The notes beneath the pieces are model-generated. The model worked only from the letters and a program-made list of their open reading frames with translations. It was not told the DNA's origin and did not search any database. From Bog-113 sp965226755 (GTDB lineage Bacteria; Acidobacteriota; Terriglobia; Bryobacterales; Bryobacteraceae): 64,000 nt of DNA. The stretch is taken from assembly GCA_965226755.1 (NCBI GenBank), contig CBDDDT010000003.1, positions 310,001 to 374,000 on the forward strand, given 5' to 3'. Position numbers and translations under genes: made by a program. Shown here in pieces: positions 53,731 through 63,332 of the stretch (positions within the stretch are counted from its first letter, which is position 1; every line of letters starts with the position of its first letter).

Positions 53731-55206
53731 TTAGACAGCCAGGAAAAGCTTCTGTCCTTCGCGGTTGACCAGCAACAGAGACTCGCCGTTGGATTTCCGC
53801 AAGGCGCGCGAGAAATCCGCCGAATTGGCGACCGGCTGGCGATTGACGGACTGGATGACGTCACCCTGACGCAATCCCGAAGCCGCCGCCTGGCTGGCCG
53901 GGTCGACGTCGGTGACTACGACTCCGGTCGCGTTGGGAGGCAGATTGAGCTGACGGGCGCTCTGCGGATCGAGATCCTGCACCGAAACGCCAGCCATCGC
54001 ATTGCCGGTGTCATTGCCTTCCTTGCCGGCCGTCTCGACCTTCTCGCCGGGCATCTGGCTGACCGTGGCGGTCATGTTGCTGACCTCGCCGTTGCGGAAG
54101 ACTTTGAGGCTGACGTTCTGTTGGGGGTCCATCATGGACACGATCATGCGCAGCTGATTGCTTTCCACGATGGGCGTTCCATTGATGGAGGTGATCACGT
54201 CGCCGGACTTGATGCCGGCCTTTTCCGCCGGGCTGTTGGGGGTTACGTCCGAAACCAGCGCGCCATCGGGAGCAGTCAGTCCGATAGCCTTGGCGATCGC
54301 CGGAGTGACTTCCTGGACGGTGACGCCCAGATAAGAGCGGGTGACCTGGCCATGGTTCACGATTTCATTCATCACCTGGCGAACGAGGTTCACGGGAACC
54401 GCAAAGCCGATGCCCTGATTGCCGCCGGAGCCCTGCGCGAGGATGGCGGTGTTGATGCCGACCAATTCGCCACGATCGTTCACGAGCGCGCCGCCGGAGT
54501 TGCCGGGGTTGATGGAAGCGTCAGTCTGGATGAAGTCTTCGTAGTCTTCGATGCCGAGGCCCGCGCGGCCCGTGGCGCTCACAATGCCCATGGTGACCGT
54601 CTGTCCGACGCCATAAGGATTGCCGATAGCGAGGACCGCGTCGCCGACCTGGAGCTTGGAGGAATTGCCGACGGTGATCACGGGCAGACTGCTCGCGTCG
54701 ATCTTAAGAACGGCGATGTCGGTCTTCGGATCCGTGCCGATCACAGCGGCCTTGAACTCACGGCGGTCCGGCAGGGTGACGCGGACGTCGGTGGCGCCGT
54801 CAACGACGTGATTATTGGTCAAGATGTAGCCATCGGATGAGACGATGACGCCGGAACCGAGTCCGCCTTCGCGATGGGGTTTGGGCGCTTGGAAGTTGCC
54901 ATTGCCGCCGAAGAACTGGCGGAATAACGGGTCCATGCCTTCGGGCATGCCTTCAGAGCCGCGCGCGGCGGCGGGTTTCACGAGCTTAGATGCCGAAATC
55001 TTCACTACGGTCGGCATGGCCGCTTTGGCGGCCGGCGCCATGGTGATCCGGCTGGGGGCCTCATTGGAATCGGCCAGTTTCAAATTGATATGGGTCGAGG
55101 ACTGGAAAGCGGCGTGGGCCGCGACTAGTCCGCCGCCGACGAGGAGCGTACACACGACCGCCATGCCTTTCCGCTTTGAACTTGTCCAAACTTCTAATCT
55201 ATTCAC
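53731..55206 (-). CDS. HtrA/DegP-type serine protease with two PDZ domains
   Basis: The product has 491 residues. An N-terminal membrane anchor or signal (MAVVCTLLVGGGLVAAHAAF) is followed by the trypsin-like domain with His in TNNHVV, Asp in KTDIAVLKI and Ser in GNSGGAL. Two PDZ domains follow (about 290-375 and 395-485). It is a periplasmic quality-control protease. AGGAG lies upstream of ATG 55206. Intact. Confidence 0.93.
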   Translation of the reverse strand: MNRLEVWTSSKRKGMAVVCTLLVGGGLVAAHAAFQSSTHINLKLADSNEAPSRITMAPAAKAAMPTVVKISASKLVKPAAARGSEGMPEGMDPLFRQFFGGNGNFQAPKPHREGGLGSGVIVSSDGYILTNNHVVDGATDVRVTLPDRREFKAAVIGTDPKTDIAVLKIDASSLPVITVGNSSKLQVGDAVLAIGNPYGVGQTVTMGIVSATGRAGLGIEDYEDFIQTDASINPGNSGGALVNDRGELVGINTAILAQGSGGNQGIGFAVPVNLVRQVMNEIVNHGQVTRSYLGVTVQEVTPAIAKAIGLTAPDGALVSDVTPNSPAEKAGIKSGDVITSINGTPIVESNQLRMIVSMMDPQQNVSLKVFRNGEVSNMTATVSQMPGEKVETAGKEGNDTGNAMAGVSVQDLDPQSARQLNLPPNATGVVVTDVDPASQAAASGLRQGDVIQSVNRQPVANSADFSRALRKSNGESLLLVNREGQKLFLAV

Positions 55207-55290
55207 GCTATTTCTCCTGGTATGCAGGCGCTAATTCGCCTCTGGAGAGTGAGACGCGCCAAAGTGAAAAAGGTTTTCACGGATGCGCTG

Positions 55291-55585
55291 TCAGCCAATT
55301 ACCCATTTTTCGGCTTTGATCAGATCGAGCAGGCCAATACATGCCACTCCCATTGCCGCGCATACATCCGGAATATTCGGCCGATCAGAGCTGCCAGTGG
55401 GCTTTTCGTCCGTGACGATTTCGAGACCTTGAGTCAGGGCAAGCGCGATCATCGATCGGCGAGACCATGCGGCCGACGCTGATCAAACCCTCAATTTTGC
55501 GCCAGAACGCTGGGAAGTTTTCGAGGGGATAGCGTTCCTGCCACGCCGCGATAAGGGAGCTGGTGTCGATGCAGTAAATCTTCAT
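55291..55585 (-). pseudogene. PIN-domain toxin (DUF4411), internally deleted
   Basis: The start MKIYCIDTSSLIAAWQERYP and FPAFWRKIEGLISVGRMVSP match the N-terminus of DUF4411 PIN proteins. The frame then ends early at 55385. Another frame resumes just past the break with MIALALTQGLEIVTDEK, then IPDVCAAMGVACIGLLDLI and KWVIG, the family's C-terminus, stopping at 55291. About half of the usual 160-residue protein, including central catalytic acids, is missing. It begins 9 bases after the end of the XRE-ImmA gene, the usual toxin/antitoxin pairing. It should be inactive. Confidence 0.8.
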
Positions 55586-55594
55586 CGCGCCCTG

Positions 55595-56792
55595 CTACTC
55601 GGGCGCCTGAAAGGCGGCGCGCTCGAGGGCGGGAATGTATTTGACCCTTGCGCCTAAGTAGCTGGAAACGTCGCTTAGCGTTATGCGCTTATCGTAATAG
55701 CTGCGCAGCACAAGGCGCGTATAGCCGCGGCCGTTCGCGCTCATCAGCAAGACCGGCCTCGGGATCATAACCGGCTCTTCGGGCTTCTCCTCCCCGGCCT
55801 CGGCGCGTATCTCTTCGTCATAGCGCGCGCCACTGACGGTAGAAATCCCAGCTTGCGCGCTTCAACGTCACGAGGCGCAATAGGAGCGCATGGCTGCTGG
55901 CGCCAATCGCGCGCGCAATCATCTGTAGATCCGTATTCGCCCAGGGGCGCGCGCCTTGGGGTGCAACCTGAGGGAACGAAAGAACCAGGGCCGCGGGCAT
56001 CAGGGCCGCGGCGGCGACGGCATCGCAAAACCGCTCGATACGCTGATCGTCCGGCGCATACCCCAGATCCTCGGTCGCGCCATTCGAAATGGCGCTTTCG
56101 CCAAGAATGATATGCGCCAGTTCGTGGAGGAGTGTAAAGGCCCTGCCGCCTTGACCATGATCTTTGCCGTTCACGACAACAACGGGAAGGATCGGACGGG
56201 CTATGGCAAAGCCCCGCATTTCGCGAAGTTCGACAGCGTAATGCGGCCCGCTTAGAACGAAAACGAGAACGTCTTTTTCCTCCAGACGGCGCCGCCAATA
56301 CTCAAACGCTCGCTGGCCGCGCGCCGCTTTCTTCTGGCTTTCCTGATCGACGTTTAAGAACTCGCGAATCTTCTGACCCACGGTCTCGGGGTCGTCTTGC
56401 AGCTTCGCCTTCAGCGGGAACGGCCGCGGCGCGCTGCGCTGATCATCGTAAAGCTCCAGAGCGAGTTCCCGCCGCTCGTGCGCGTGGCGGATTTGATAAG
56501 CAAGGTTCGGCGAAAGCGTCTGATCGTCGTGATCGGGCAAGCGCCGGAAATCACGCAAGGGCTCGAAGTCCGCGGGCGGTTCCGACAGAAAGAAGATAGC
56601 CAGCGGAAAGCGGTATTTCGAGGCGAGCAGACGCAGCTGGCTAAGCGTGGGGGCCTGATCGCCCTGTTCCCATGCTCCGACCCGCTCCGCCGTGACGTTA
56701 GCGGCCTTTGCCGCGTCCTCGATTTTGACCTTAGCGCGATCGCGGGCCCAGACGAGCAGCGCGGGCTTCACCAAGGCCTTCATACCCGACAT
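55595..56792 (-). pseudogene. XRE-ImmA/IrrE regulator (antitoxin of DUF4411 module), frameshifted near the 3' end
   Basis: The product has an N-terminal HTH (ARDRAKVKIEDAAKAANVTAERVGAWE) and an ImmA/IrrE metallopeptidase domain with HELAH (LLHELAHIILGE). The frame stops at 55818 in a GCGCGCGC run (55823-55830). In the +1 frame it continues 73 codons, YDEEIRAEAGEEKPEEPVM and on to AFQAPE, ending at TAG 55597-55595, as in full-length relatives. A two-base slippage in the GC run explains it. The first 324 residues could still be made and be active. Confidence 0.75.
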
Positions 56793-56833
56793 TGTTTCAT
56801 CCCTAGCTTAAGAAACGGCGAGCAATGGCTCGT

Positions 56834-58135
56834 TCAGGCGTATTCGCGAATGCGCGGGAGTAATCCGAGAAACGCCAGAGCGGCGATGGATAAGGCGATT
56901 AGCGGCGCGGAGATGTCGAACCCGTTGACGTCTTCGAAACCCTGCGCGACGGCGGCGTCGAAAGACCTCTCGTTGGCGGAGAGAATCTGATCGAGCTCCT
57001 GGTCAAAACGGCTGAAGGCCCAATCGGACTGGCCCGGAGCGTTTCCTGTGCATAAGGCGATGGCGGCGGCGTGCTGGCCGGAGGTTTCGAGCTGACGGAT
57101 TTTGCCGTCGATTGCGCGGTAGGCCTTGAAGCGCTCGAGGGTCTCGACGGCGCTTTCGCGGTCGCCCGAAAGCGCGGCGAGGTCGTGATTCTCCACTTCA
57201 TCGGCTTTGGTTCGAAAGGCCTGCTCGGAAGCGGCGGCGCGGGACGGATCGAGCAGATAGCGGCTCTCGTCGGCGTTCGCGCTATAGGCCGCCGCACGCG
57301 CCTGCCAGAGCGCGCTCACTGGTTCGAAAGAGCCTTCCTTGGCCCGCGTGAGATCCCGGTCCGCCGCGCGAAACGCGGAGGCTGTGTAGACGACGAAGAT
57401 GAACGTGAGGAGCGTGGCGCAGAACAATATGGGGTTCACCATGCGGCGCATGCGGCGAGCGAGGAAGCTCTGGATGGCGAGCAACGTTCCGCCGAGCAAC
57501 AGGCCCGACAGGATCAGGAAGAGCATCGCTCCCGAAGAAGAGACGCTCTGCCGGGACCAGGTCGCTTCGAGAACTTCGCGGTTGGCGCGATCCAGATCGG
57601 CGGCGGCGGGAAGCAACTGCTCATCGAGCGTTTGGGCGGCGGCGCGGTAGGCGTCAAGAAAGCGCTTGTCGCCGCTTTTCTGCAAGTCGAGGGCCTGCTG
57701 AACCTGCGCGGCGTATGATCCGAGACCCAGGGCGAGATGCTGGATGGGCGTGCGTTCGGCGTCGCCGTAGGTGATGTTCTCGGCGGCGGCGAGGATGGCG
57801 CCGACGGCTTCCTGGCGGCGCGCTTCAAACAGGCGCAGCGCTTCGGCGGCGCCGTCGCGCGAGAGCAGCGCGTTGGCGGCGTTGGCGTCCATGTCCGCCA
57901 GAGCGGAGCGGATATGCTGCGCGGCGACGATGCTGGGCGCGGCGTCGCGACCGACCGACTGCATGGCCTGATGGTGGCTGCGCGCGCCGGTGATGGCGGC
58001 GAGCATCAACAGCGCGGCGCCGGCGAAGATTCCGTAGACCGAGAGGCGGAGCAGAGCCGGCGTGGTCCAGGCCGCGACCGGCACGAGGACAGGACGCGCC
58101 TGCACCTGAATCACCCGGGCGCGGGCGTGGCTCAT
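56834..58135 (-). CDS. Four-TM protein with extracytoplasmic helical bundles (4HB-like sensor)
   Basis: The product has 433 residues. Membrane helices lie at about 29-50, 203-225, 233-256 and 408-428, with two long helical regions between them, each like a 4HB/CHASE-type sensory bundle. There is no kinase or methyl-accepting domain. So the protein would sense something outside and signal only through its short cytoplasmic N-terminus or middle loop. It overlaps the FHA gene by 4 bases and is last in the phosphosignalling operon. Confidence 0.65.
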   Translation of the reverse strand: MSHARARVIQVQARPVLVPVAAWTTPALLRLSVYGIFAGAALLMLAAITGARSHHQAMQSVGRDAAPSIVAAQHIRSALADMDANAANALLSRDGAAEALRLFEARRQEAVGAILAAAENITYGDAERTPIQHLALGLGSYAAQVQQALDLQKSGDKRFLDAYRAAAQTLDEQLLPAAADLDRANREVLEATWSRQSVSSSGAMLFLILSGLLLGGTLLAIQSFLARRMRRMVNPILFCATLLTFIFVVYTASAFRAADRDLTRAKEGSFEPVSALWQARAAAYSANADESRYLLDPSRAAASEQAFRTKADEVENHDLAALSGDRESAVETLERFKAYRAIDGKIRQLETSGQHAAAIALCTGNAPGQSDWAFSRFDQELDQILSANERSFDAAVAQGFEDVNGFDISAPLIALSIAALAFLGLLPRIREYA

Positions 58136-58800
58136 TGGACGATCCTCACTTTCACGCGGGTCCAGTGGCCGAGCGTGAACTCATCGCCGTCTTTGAGCGG
58201 CATGTCCGTGAGCGGCTGGACATCCACGCCGTTGAGACGGGTGCCATTGGAGGAGCCGATGTCGCGCACGACCAGACCGCCTTCGGGAGTGCGGTTGAGA
58301 AGCGCGTGACGGTGGGAGACGGCGTCGTCGAAGTCGAGCGGAATTTCGGGGAAGACGCCGCGGCGATCGCTCACGCGACCGACCAGGCTGCTTTCTTTCA
58401 GGAGCGTGTAGCGGGCGGTCGCGACATCGGCGGGCGGCTCCGGGCTGTCGGGCGCGCGCAGGCTGGGATCAACGGCGACCTCTAATTCCCAGGATTTGAC
58501 GGCCGGTTCGGCAGCCGCGATGAGGGGCGCGGGATCCGCTACGGAGGTCTGCTGGAGGGCGGGCTTGAGTTCCCCGTGGGCGCCGGTCGTGAAGTTAAAG
58601 CCGCAGATCTCGCAGAAGGCGCCGCCGGAGGCTTCCCGTTTCGCGCCGCAATCGGGGCAGGTGTCGCCGATGGGGATGGACGGAATGGCCGGAGCGGGCG
58701 GAGCGGCGGCGGCGCGCGCGGGCTGCATCTTCACGCCGCAGACGGAGCAGAAATCGGAATCGGCGGATTCGTGCCCTTTCGGGCAGGCATTGGTGGGCAT
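58132..58800 (-). CDS. Zinc-ribbon/FHA-domain protein
   Basis: The product has 222 residues. Two zinc ribbons (Cys6/Cys18-Cys21 and Cys48-Cys51/Cys63-Cys66, of the FCSVCG/FCEICG form) are followed by a linker and an FHA domain at about 130-222. The FHA keeps GR, SHRHA, GSSNGT and N, so it should bind phosphothreonine, presumably made by the PknG-like kinase of the same operon. It overlaps the membrane-sensor gene and starts 3 bases after the vWA gene. Confidence 0.9.
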   Translation of the reverse strand: MPTNACPKGHESADSDFCSVCGVKMQPARAAAAPPAPAIPSIPIGDTCPDCGAKREASGGAFCEICGFNFTTGAHGELKPALQQTSVADPAPLIAAAEPAVKSWELEVAVDPSLRAPDSPEPPADVATARYTLLKESSLVGRVSDRRGVFPEIPLDFDDAVSHRHALLNRTPEGGLVVRDIGSSNGTRLNGVDVQPLTDMPLKDGDEFTLGHWTRVKVRIVQ

Positions 58801-58803
58801 ATA

Positions 58804-60081
58804 TTAAGCCGGCTTGGGAATGCGGCTGGTCTTGGTGGAGCGCGTCTCGAGCGCCATGGCATCCTCTTTCGCAACGGAACTCTTGAGCCGCACCGTGCCT
58901 TTCTCCGCGTTTTCGACATCCACGACTTTGCGGAGGAGCTTGGCGGTGGCGTCATTGCCGGACTCGTGCGCCAGCCGCACCGCTTTGCCGAGCTGTTTGG
59001 TGGCGGCGTCGACATCGCCCCGGGCGCGCGATTCGAGCCCATCCTGAATGGAGGACGCCAGCTCGGCCTGGCCGGTGTAATGGGCGACGCGGCGATCGAT
59101 GCGCGTGGATTTGGATTCGTCGTCGGTCCAGATGGCCAGGATGCGGGCCTCGGCGACTTTGGTCTCGACGCCGGCGCGCGTGTAGACGAGGCTGGCGCGG
59201 CCGGCCAGCATCTCATCGCCGACATCGCCGGGCTTGACCTCTACGCAGAAATGGAATTCGCGGGATTCACTCTTGCCCCAGGCGCCGGTGGGATAGTCGC
59301 TCACCTGCGGCTTGACCTGACGGGCGCGGCCGGTGAGGTCCACAATTTCCGGACTGACTTCCTTGCAGAAGAGCACGCGCGCGCCGAGCGGAGTCCAGAG
59401 CCGGAGGAAGACGTCGCTCACGTCTTTGTTGAGCGCCTGTTTGAGAATCAACTGGAAATCGAGCTCGATCATTTCGGGCCGGGGGATGATGTCGGTAGTG
59501 CCGAGGAGCCGGCCGGAGATCTTGCGGAGCTCGGTGACGACCCAGTCGGCGCCGACGCCGCGGCACTCGCACTGGAAGACGCCTTCACAGGATTGGAGAA
59601 CGGCGTCGAGGCGGGTTTCATCCTGCTGCTCGTTTTCGCCATCGGTGAGGAGCAGGGCGTGGCGCATGGCGTTCGGGGCGGCGGCGAACTGGGTCAGCGC
59701 CTTGGCGAGCCAGGTGGAAATGCAGGTTCCGCCCTCCGCCCGGACCTGCCGGACCGAAGCGACGGCGCGCAGCTTGTTGTCGGGGGTGGCTTTGCAGGCG
59801 GGGACAATGAGCCGGCCCTCTTCGGCGCCGGCGACGACGAAGAAGGAAGCATCTTCCGGAATCAGAGCGACCATGCGGACGATGGCTTCTTTGGCGGCAT
59901 GAATCTTGGCGCCTTCCATGGAACCGGAGTGGTCGAACACGATGCCGATGAGCTTGCCGCCGGACGGAGCTTCGCCGATGCCTTCGCCGCCTTCGACGGA
60001 GACGGTCATGATGGCGTGGACTTCGCGCGCGCCCTGCGGCAAGTAAGCGTTCTGAAAGACTTCGGCTTTGAACTGGGTCAT
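58804..60081 (-). CDS. vWA-domain protein
   Basis: The product has 425 residues. The vWA domain at about 40-220 has the metal site FDHSGSMEGAK, then T in EGGTCIST, and LLTDGEN. A beta-rich middle and a helical end follow. It is cytosolic, with no signal peptide. vWA proteins bind partners through the metal site, and here the co-operonic kinase, phosphatase and FHA protein are the obvious candidates. Start and stop touch both neighbours (ATGA overlap upstream). Confidence 0.9.
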   Translation of the reverse strand: MTQFKAEVFQNAYLPQGAREVHAIMTVSVEGGEGIGEAPSGGKLIGIVFDHSGSMEGAKIHAAKEAIVRMVALIPEDASFFVVAGAEEGRLIVPACKATPDNKLRAVASVRQVRAEGGTCISTWLAKALTQFAAAPNAMRHALLLTDGENEQQDETRLDAVLQSCEGVFQCECRGVGADWVVTELRKISGRLLGTTDIIPRPEMIELDFQLILKQALNKDVSDVFLRLWTPLGARVLFCKEVSPEIVDLTGRARQVKPQVSDYPTGAWGKSESREFHFCVEVKPGDVGDEMLAGRASLVYTRAGVETKVAEARILAIWTDDESKSTRIDRRVAHYTGQAELASSIQDGLESRARGDVDAATKQLGKAVRLAHESGNDATAKLLRKVVDVENAEKGTVRLKSSVAKEDAMALETRSTKTSRIPKPA

Positions 60082-61133
60082 GAGAGTGCGTCCAGGGGCG
60101 CGATGGGCGCGGAGTCGGGCACTAGCGATAATACGGCGGCGGTGATGTTATCGTTCCCGCCTTTCGAGCGGGCGAACTCGACGAGGCCGCGCGCGAGGTT
60201 GATGGGTTCGGCGCCCAGGGACGCGGCGAGACCGGCGACGGCTTCCGGTTCCGGCGCGTAGTTCCAGAGGCCGTCGGTGCAGAGCAGGAGCAGGCCGGGG
60301 CCGGGAGCTTCGAAGCGGGCCAAGCCGGGCTGGAAAGCGGCCGCGTCGTCGCCGATGCCGGGGTCAGCGTCCGCGCCGAGCCAGCGGGTGATGGCGTGGG
60401 CATTTCCGGAGGAGCGCGCGGCGGCCGCGGTCATGGCGCCGGACGAGACGACGTCGTTCAACCACGAGTGGTCGCTGGTGAGCGGGCGCGCGCCAGCGGC
60501 GTCGATCCAATAGGCGCGGCTGTCTCCGAGCCACGCGACCAGAATCGTGTTGCCTTGGGAGACGGCGGCGACGATGGTGGTGGCGGGCCGTTCGGTGTCC
60601 GGGCCGCCCGCGAACGGGATAGCGGCGACGGCGCGCCGGGCGTCTTCGAGAGCGGTCTCCATCTGCGCTTCCGCGACGGTTCCGCCGGATTCGAGGATGG
60701 CGGCGAGGCAGTCGCGAGCGGCGAGGGCGGCCTGTTCGGAGGCGACATCGGGATCGCGCACGCTGGAGACGCCGTCGCAGACGACGAGCACGAACGCGCG
60801 GTGTTCCTCGAGGGCCTGGAGAACGAGGAAGTCCTCATTGCGATGGTGGCGAAGGCCGCGGTCGGTGACGCCGGCGAGCGCGGGGGAAGCGGCGAGTTCC
60901 AAGTGGTCGCGGCCGCGTTCCTCGCGACGAATGCCGCAGACGGAGCAGAAGCCCTCGGAATCAATCTGGCCGGCGCCGGCGCCGCATTTCGGGCAAGGCA
61001 GCGAACCGGCCTCGGTCTGGCCGTCGAGGGAGGCGCCGCACACTTCACAGAACTTATCGGTTAACGGCGCGTCGCCTCCGCAGGCGGGACAGACCTGGGT
61101 CAAGGCTTCGCCGGTGAGCGCTTCGCCGGTCAA
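60078..61133 (-). CDS. PP2C-type Ser/Thr phosphatase with N-terminal zinc ribbons
   Basis: The product has 351 residues. The first 70 residues carry two Cys4 ribbons (CPACG/FCEVCG and CPKCG/FCSVCG). The PP2C domain follows with RHHRNEDF, VCDGVSS, GDSRAYW, CTDGLWN and GGNDNIT, covering the metal-binding aspartates. It should reverse the action of the neighbouring kinase. It overlaps the kinase (ATGA) and the vWA gene (4 bases). Confidence 0.93.
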   Translation of the reverse strand: MTGEALTGEALTQVCPACGGDAPLTDKFCEVCGASLDGQTEAGSLPCPKCGAGAGQIDSEGFCSVCGIRREERGRDHLELAASPALAGVTDRGLRHHRNEDFLVLQALEEHRAFVLVVCDGVSSVRDPDVASEQAALAARDCLAAILESGGTVAEAQMETALEDARRAVAAIPFAGGPDTERPATTIVAAVSQGNTILVAWLGDSRAYWIDAAGARPLTSDHSWLNDVVSSGAMTAAAARSSGNAHAITRWLGADADPGIGDDAAAFQPGLARFEAPGPGLLLLCTDGLWNYAPEPEAVAGLAASLGAEPINLARGLVEFARSKGGNDNITAAVLSLVPDSAPIAPLDALS

Positions 61134-63304
61134 AGGAGGGTCCTCGGGCGCACGCGGTTGGCTTCATCGACGAGGCGAATCTTTTCGTCGCCGTGCGAGA
61201 GGTGGGCCATGGCGCGCAGACATTCTTCCAGACCGCGGCGGATGTGGAACTCCTTGAACGGCTGGCCCAGTATCAGGGCGTCGTGTTTGGGCCGGGCGCC
61301 GCGCGCGGTGACGACCTGGAGCGCGACTTCGAGCACCTGCCGCACGAGGCGATAGCGTTCCATGCCGTCGAGCGAAAGGGCTTCGAGCGCGGCCGACGCG
61401 CTGCCCAAGTCCTCGACGCCGGGAGCGGTGCGGCCGTTCCGGATGAGGGCGCGCGCGGCCTCGACTCGCGAACAGGCGTGCATGCTGGAGACGGGCGGGA
61501 TGCGGCTGAGGGCCGTGACGGAACCGCGCCGGTCGCCCGCTTCGCCGCGGCACCGGGCCAGACCGAAGCAGGCGGAAGTGAAGCCCGGATCGGTGCGGGA
61601 AACCAGATCATAGAGGCGCGTGGCGATATCGAGATTCCCGGCCAATTCAGCGGCGAGCGCACAGGCCAGCTTGGGCGCGAGCTCACCGGGCAGGTCGAAG
61701 CAGACCTGGTCGAAGGCGGCCTGGGCTTCCAGAGGTGAGTTGCGGGCGAGCTGGAGGCGGCCGCGATACCAGTTCGTACGCCAGTCCCACGGGTCGGCCA
61801 CTTCGATTTGCTGGAGCAGCTGCGCGGCTTCGTCGAAAGCGCCGGAATCGGTCAAGCTGCTGACGAGCCGAAACTTGGCTTCGGCTGAGCGCGGGGTCTG
61901 TTCGGCGACCTGGCGCAGGGCGGACACGCGCTTTTCCGGGCTGGGAATGGCAAAGGCGTTCATCACGAGGTTCGAGGCGGCGTCGGACGGATCGAGGACG
62001 GGAACGGGCAGGTGACGGTAATCGGGGACGACGGGATCCAATCCGGCGGCGCGGGTGAACGGCAGCATGTCCCCGCTGAACAAGGCGCTGGCGCCGGGGC
62101 GCGGCTCTCCGCTTTCTTCGGCGACGAGTTCACGCAGGACGCCGAGAAGCTGGTCGGCCATCTCCTCGGCGGAGGCGAAGCGGTCACCCGGCTTTTCGGC
62201 GGTGGATTTGAGCAGAAAGCGGTAGAGCGATTCCTGGGCGGCGAACAGAGGCTCGTCCTCGGGACCCGGCAGCGTGTAGCGGTGATCTTTGGTGAACCCG
62301 CGAATCTCGGTGAGCAGGACGGCGAGAGTGCGGCCGACGGTGAACAGATCGGATTCGACGGAAGGACCTTCGCCGGCTTCGGGCGCGCTGTAACCGGCGG
62401 TTCCGTAGATATCGCCTTTGAGGTCGCCGATGCGGCGGACGCCGCCGAGATCGATCAATTTGACGTCATCGTGTTCGAGCATGACGTTCTCGGGCTTGAA
62501 GTCGCAGTAGACGAGGTTTCTCTGATGGAGGTAAGCGAAGGCGCTCAAGATGCGGTGGATATAAGCGATGGCCTCGGTCGCGGGCAAAGGGCCGCGGCTG
62601 CGGCGAATGTCGCGCAGCGTGCGGCCGCCGACGAACTCCATGACGATGAAACCTTCGGCGCCGGACTGGACGAAGTTGTAGATGCCGACCACGTTGGGAT
62701 GTTTGACGGCGGCGAGGAACTGGCGCTCAGCGACGGCGACGGCGGCGGCCCCGGCGTCTTCGGTATTCAAGAGGCCTTTCAAGACGACGTAGCGCGAGAG
62801 GAGACGGTCGAAGGCGAGGTAGATCCAGCCTAAGCCGCCGTACGCCAGCGCGCCTTTCACCTCATACTGGCCGGCGAGCAGTTCGCCCGGTTGCAGGGTG
62901 GGGATGAACGAATACCTTTGGCCGCACTGGCCGCAGAATCCCTTTTCGCGGGTGAGCTGGCGGTCGCAGTTGGCGCAGAAGCGCTTGTTCTCCGGAACTT
63001 TCGGCTCCGGCATGACGGCCTTTTCGGGATCGGCGGAAGGCAGTTCGGGCACGGAGACGAGCCCGGCGCCGAGATTCTTGCGGGTGCTGCGCGAGGAACT
63101 GCGGCTGTCCCGGCGGGAGGCGCCGTTGAGACCGCGACTGACGGGGCCGGAGCCGGCGAGGGAAGCGGAGCGGGCGGGTGTGTTGCGGGGGGAGCTTTTA
63201 CCGGAGGCGGCGCGCGGCTTGAGGGCGGCGATGCCGCAGACGTTGCAGTATCCATCCTCTATCGCGCCGGTGCAGCGGGGCTGCTTACAGAGTTCGATCG
63301 CCAT
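61130..63304 (-). CDS. PknG-like Ser/Thr protein kinase (zinc ribbons-kinase-helical repeats)
   Basis: The product has 724 residues from ATG 63304. It has an N-terminal zinc-ribbon pair split by a long Ser/Arg/Pro linker (DGYCNVCG near 18-24; RFCANC and FCGQCG near 109-128). The kinase domain starts near 146, with Lys176, YCDFKPEN (Asp268, Asn273) and LIDLGG (Asp285). The remaining part is TPR-like. This order, and the replacement of HRD by YCD and DFG by DLG, is that of actinobacterial PknG. It is soluble. Second gene of the operon. Confidence 0.88.
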   Translation of the reverse strand: MAIELCKQPRCTGAIEDGYCNVCGIAALKPRAASGKSSPRNTPARSASLAGSGPVSRGLNGASRRDSRSSSRSTRKNLGAGLVSVPELPSADPEKAVMPEPKVPENKRFCANCDRQLTREKGFCGQCGQRYSFIPTLQPGELLAGQYEVKGALAYGGLGWIYLAFDRLLSRYVVLKGLLNTEDAGAAAVAVAERQFLAAVKHPNVVGIYNFVQSGAEGFIVMEFVGGRTLRDIRRSRGPLPATEAIAYIHRILSAFAYLHQRNLVYCDFKPENVMLEHDDVKLIDLGGVRRIGDLKGDIYGTAGYSAPEAGEGPSVESDLFTVGRTLAVLLTEIRGFTKDHRYTLPGPEDEPLFAAQESLYRFLLKSTAEKPGDRFASAEEMADQLLGVLRELVAEESGEPRPGASALFSGDMLPFTRAAGLDPVVPDYRHLPVPVLDPSDAASNLVMNAFAIPSPEKRVSALRQVAEQTPRSAEAKFRLVSSLTDSGAFDEAAQLLQQIEVADPWDWRTNWYRGRLQLARNSPLEAQAAFDQVCFDLPGELAPKLACALAAELAGNLDIATRLYDLVSRTDPGFTSACFGLARCRGEAGDRRGSVTALSRIPPVSSMHACSRVEAARALIRNGRTAPGVEDLGSASAALEALSLDGMERYRLVRQVLEVALQVVTARGARPKHDALILGQPFKEFHIRRGLEECLRAMAHLSHGDEKIRLVDEANRVRPRTLL

Positions 63305-63332
63305 GCGGGGCTCTAACCCGATTTTACGGATG

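Noticed and set aside
53569..54840. 423-codon plus-strand frame opposite HtrA
   Set aside because: Antisense to an intact trypsin-PDZ gene; low-complexity Gly/Asp/His-rich translation.
58576..60261. 561-codon plus-strand frame opposite vWA and FHA genes
   Set aside because: Spans two real minus-strand genes and their junction; Gly/Ala/Asp-rich shadow without domains.
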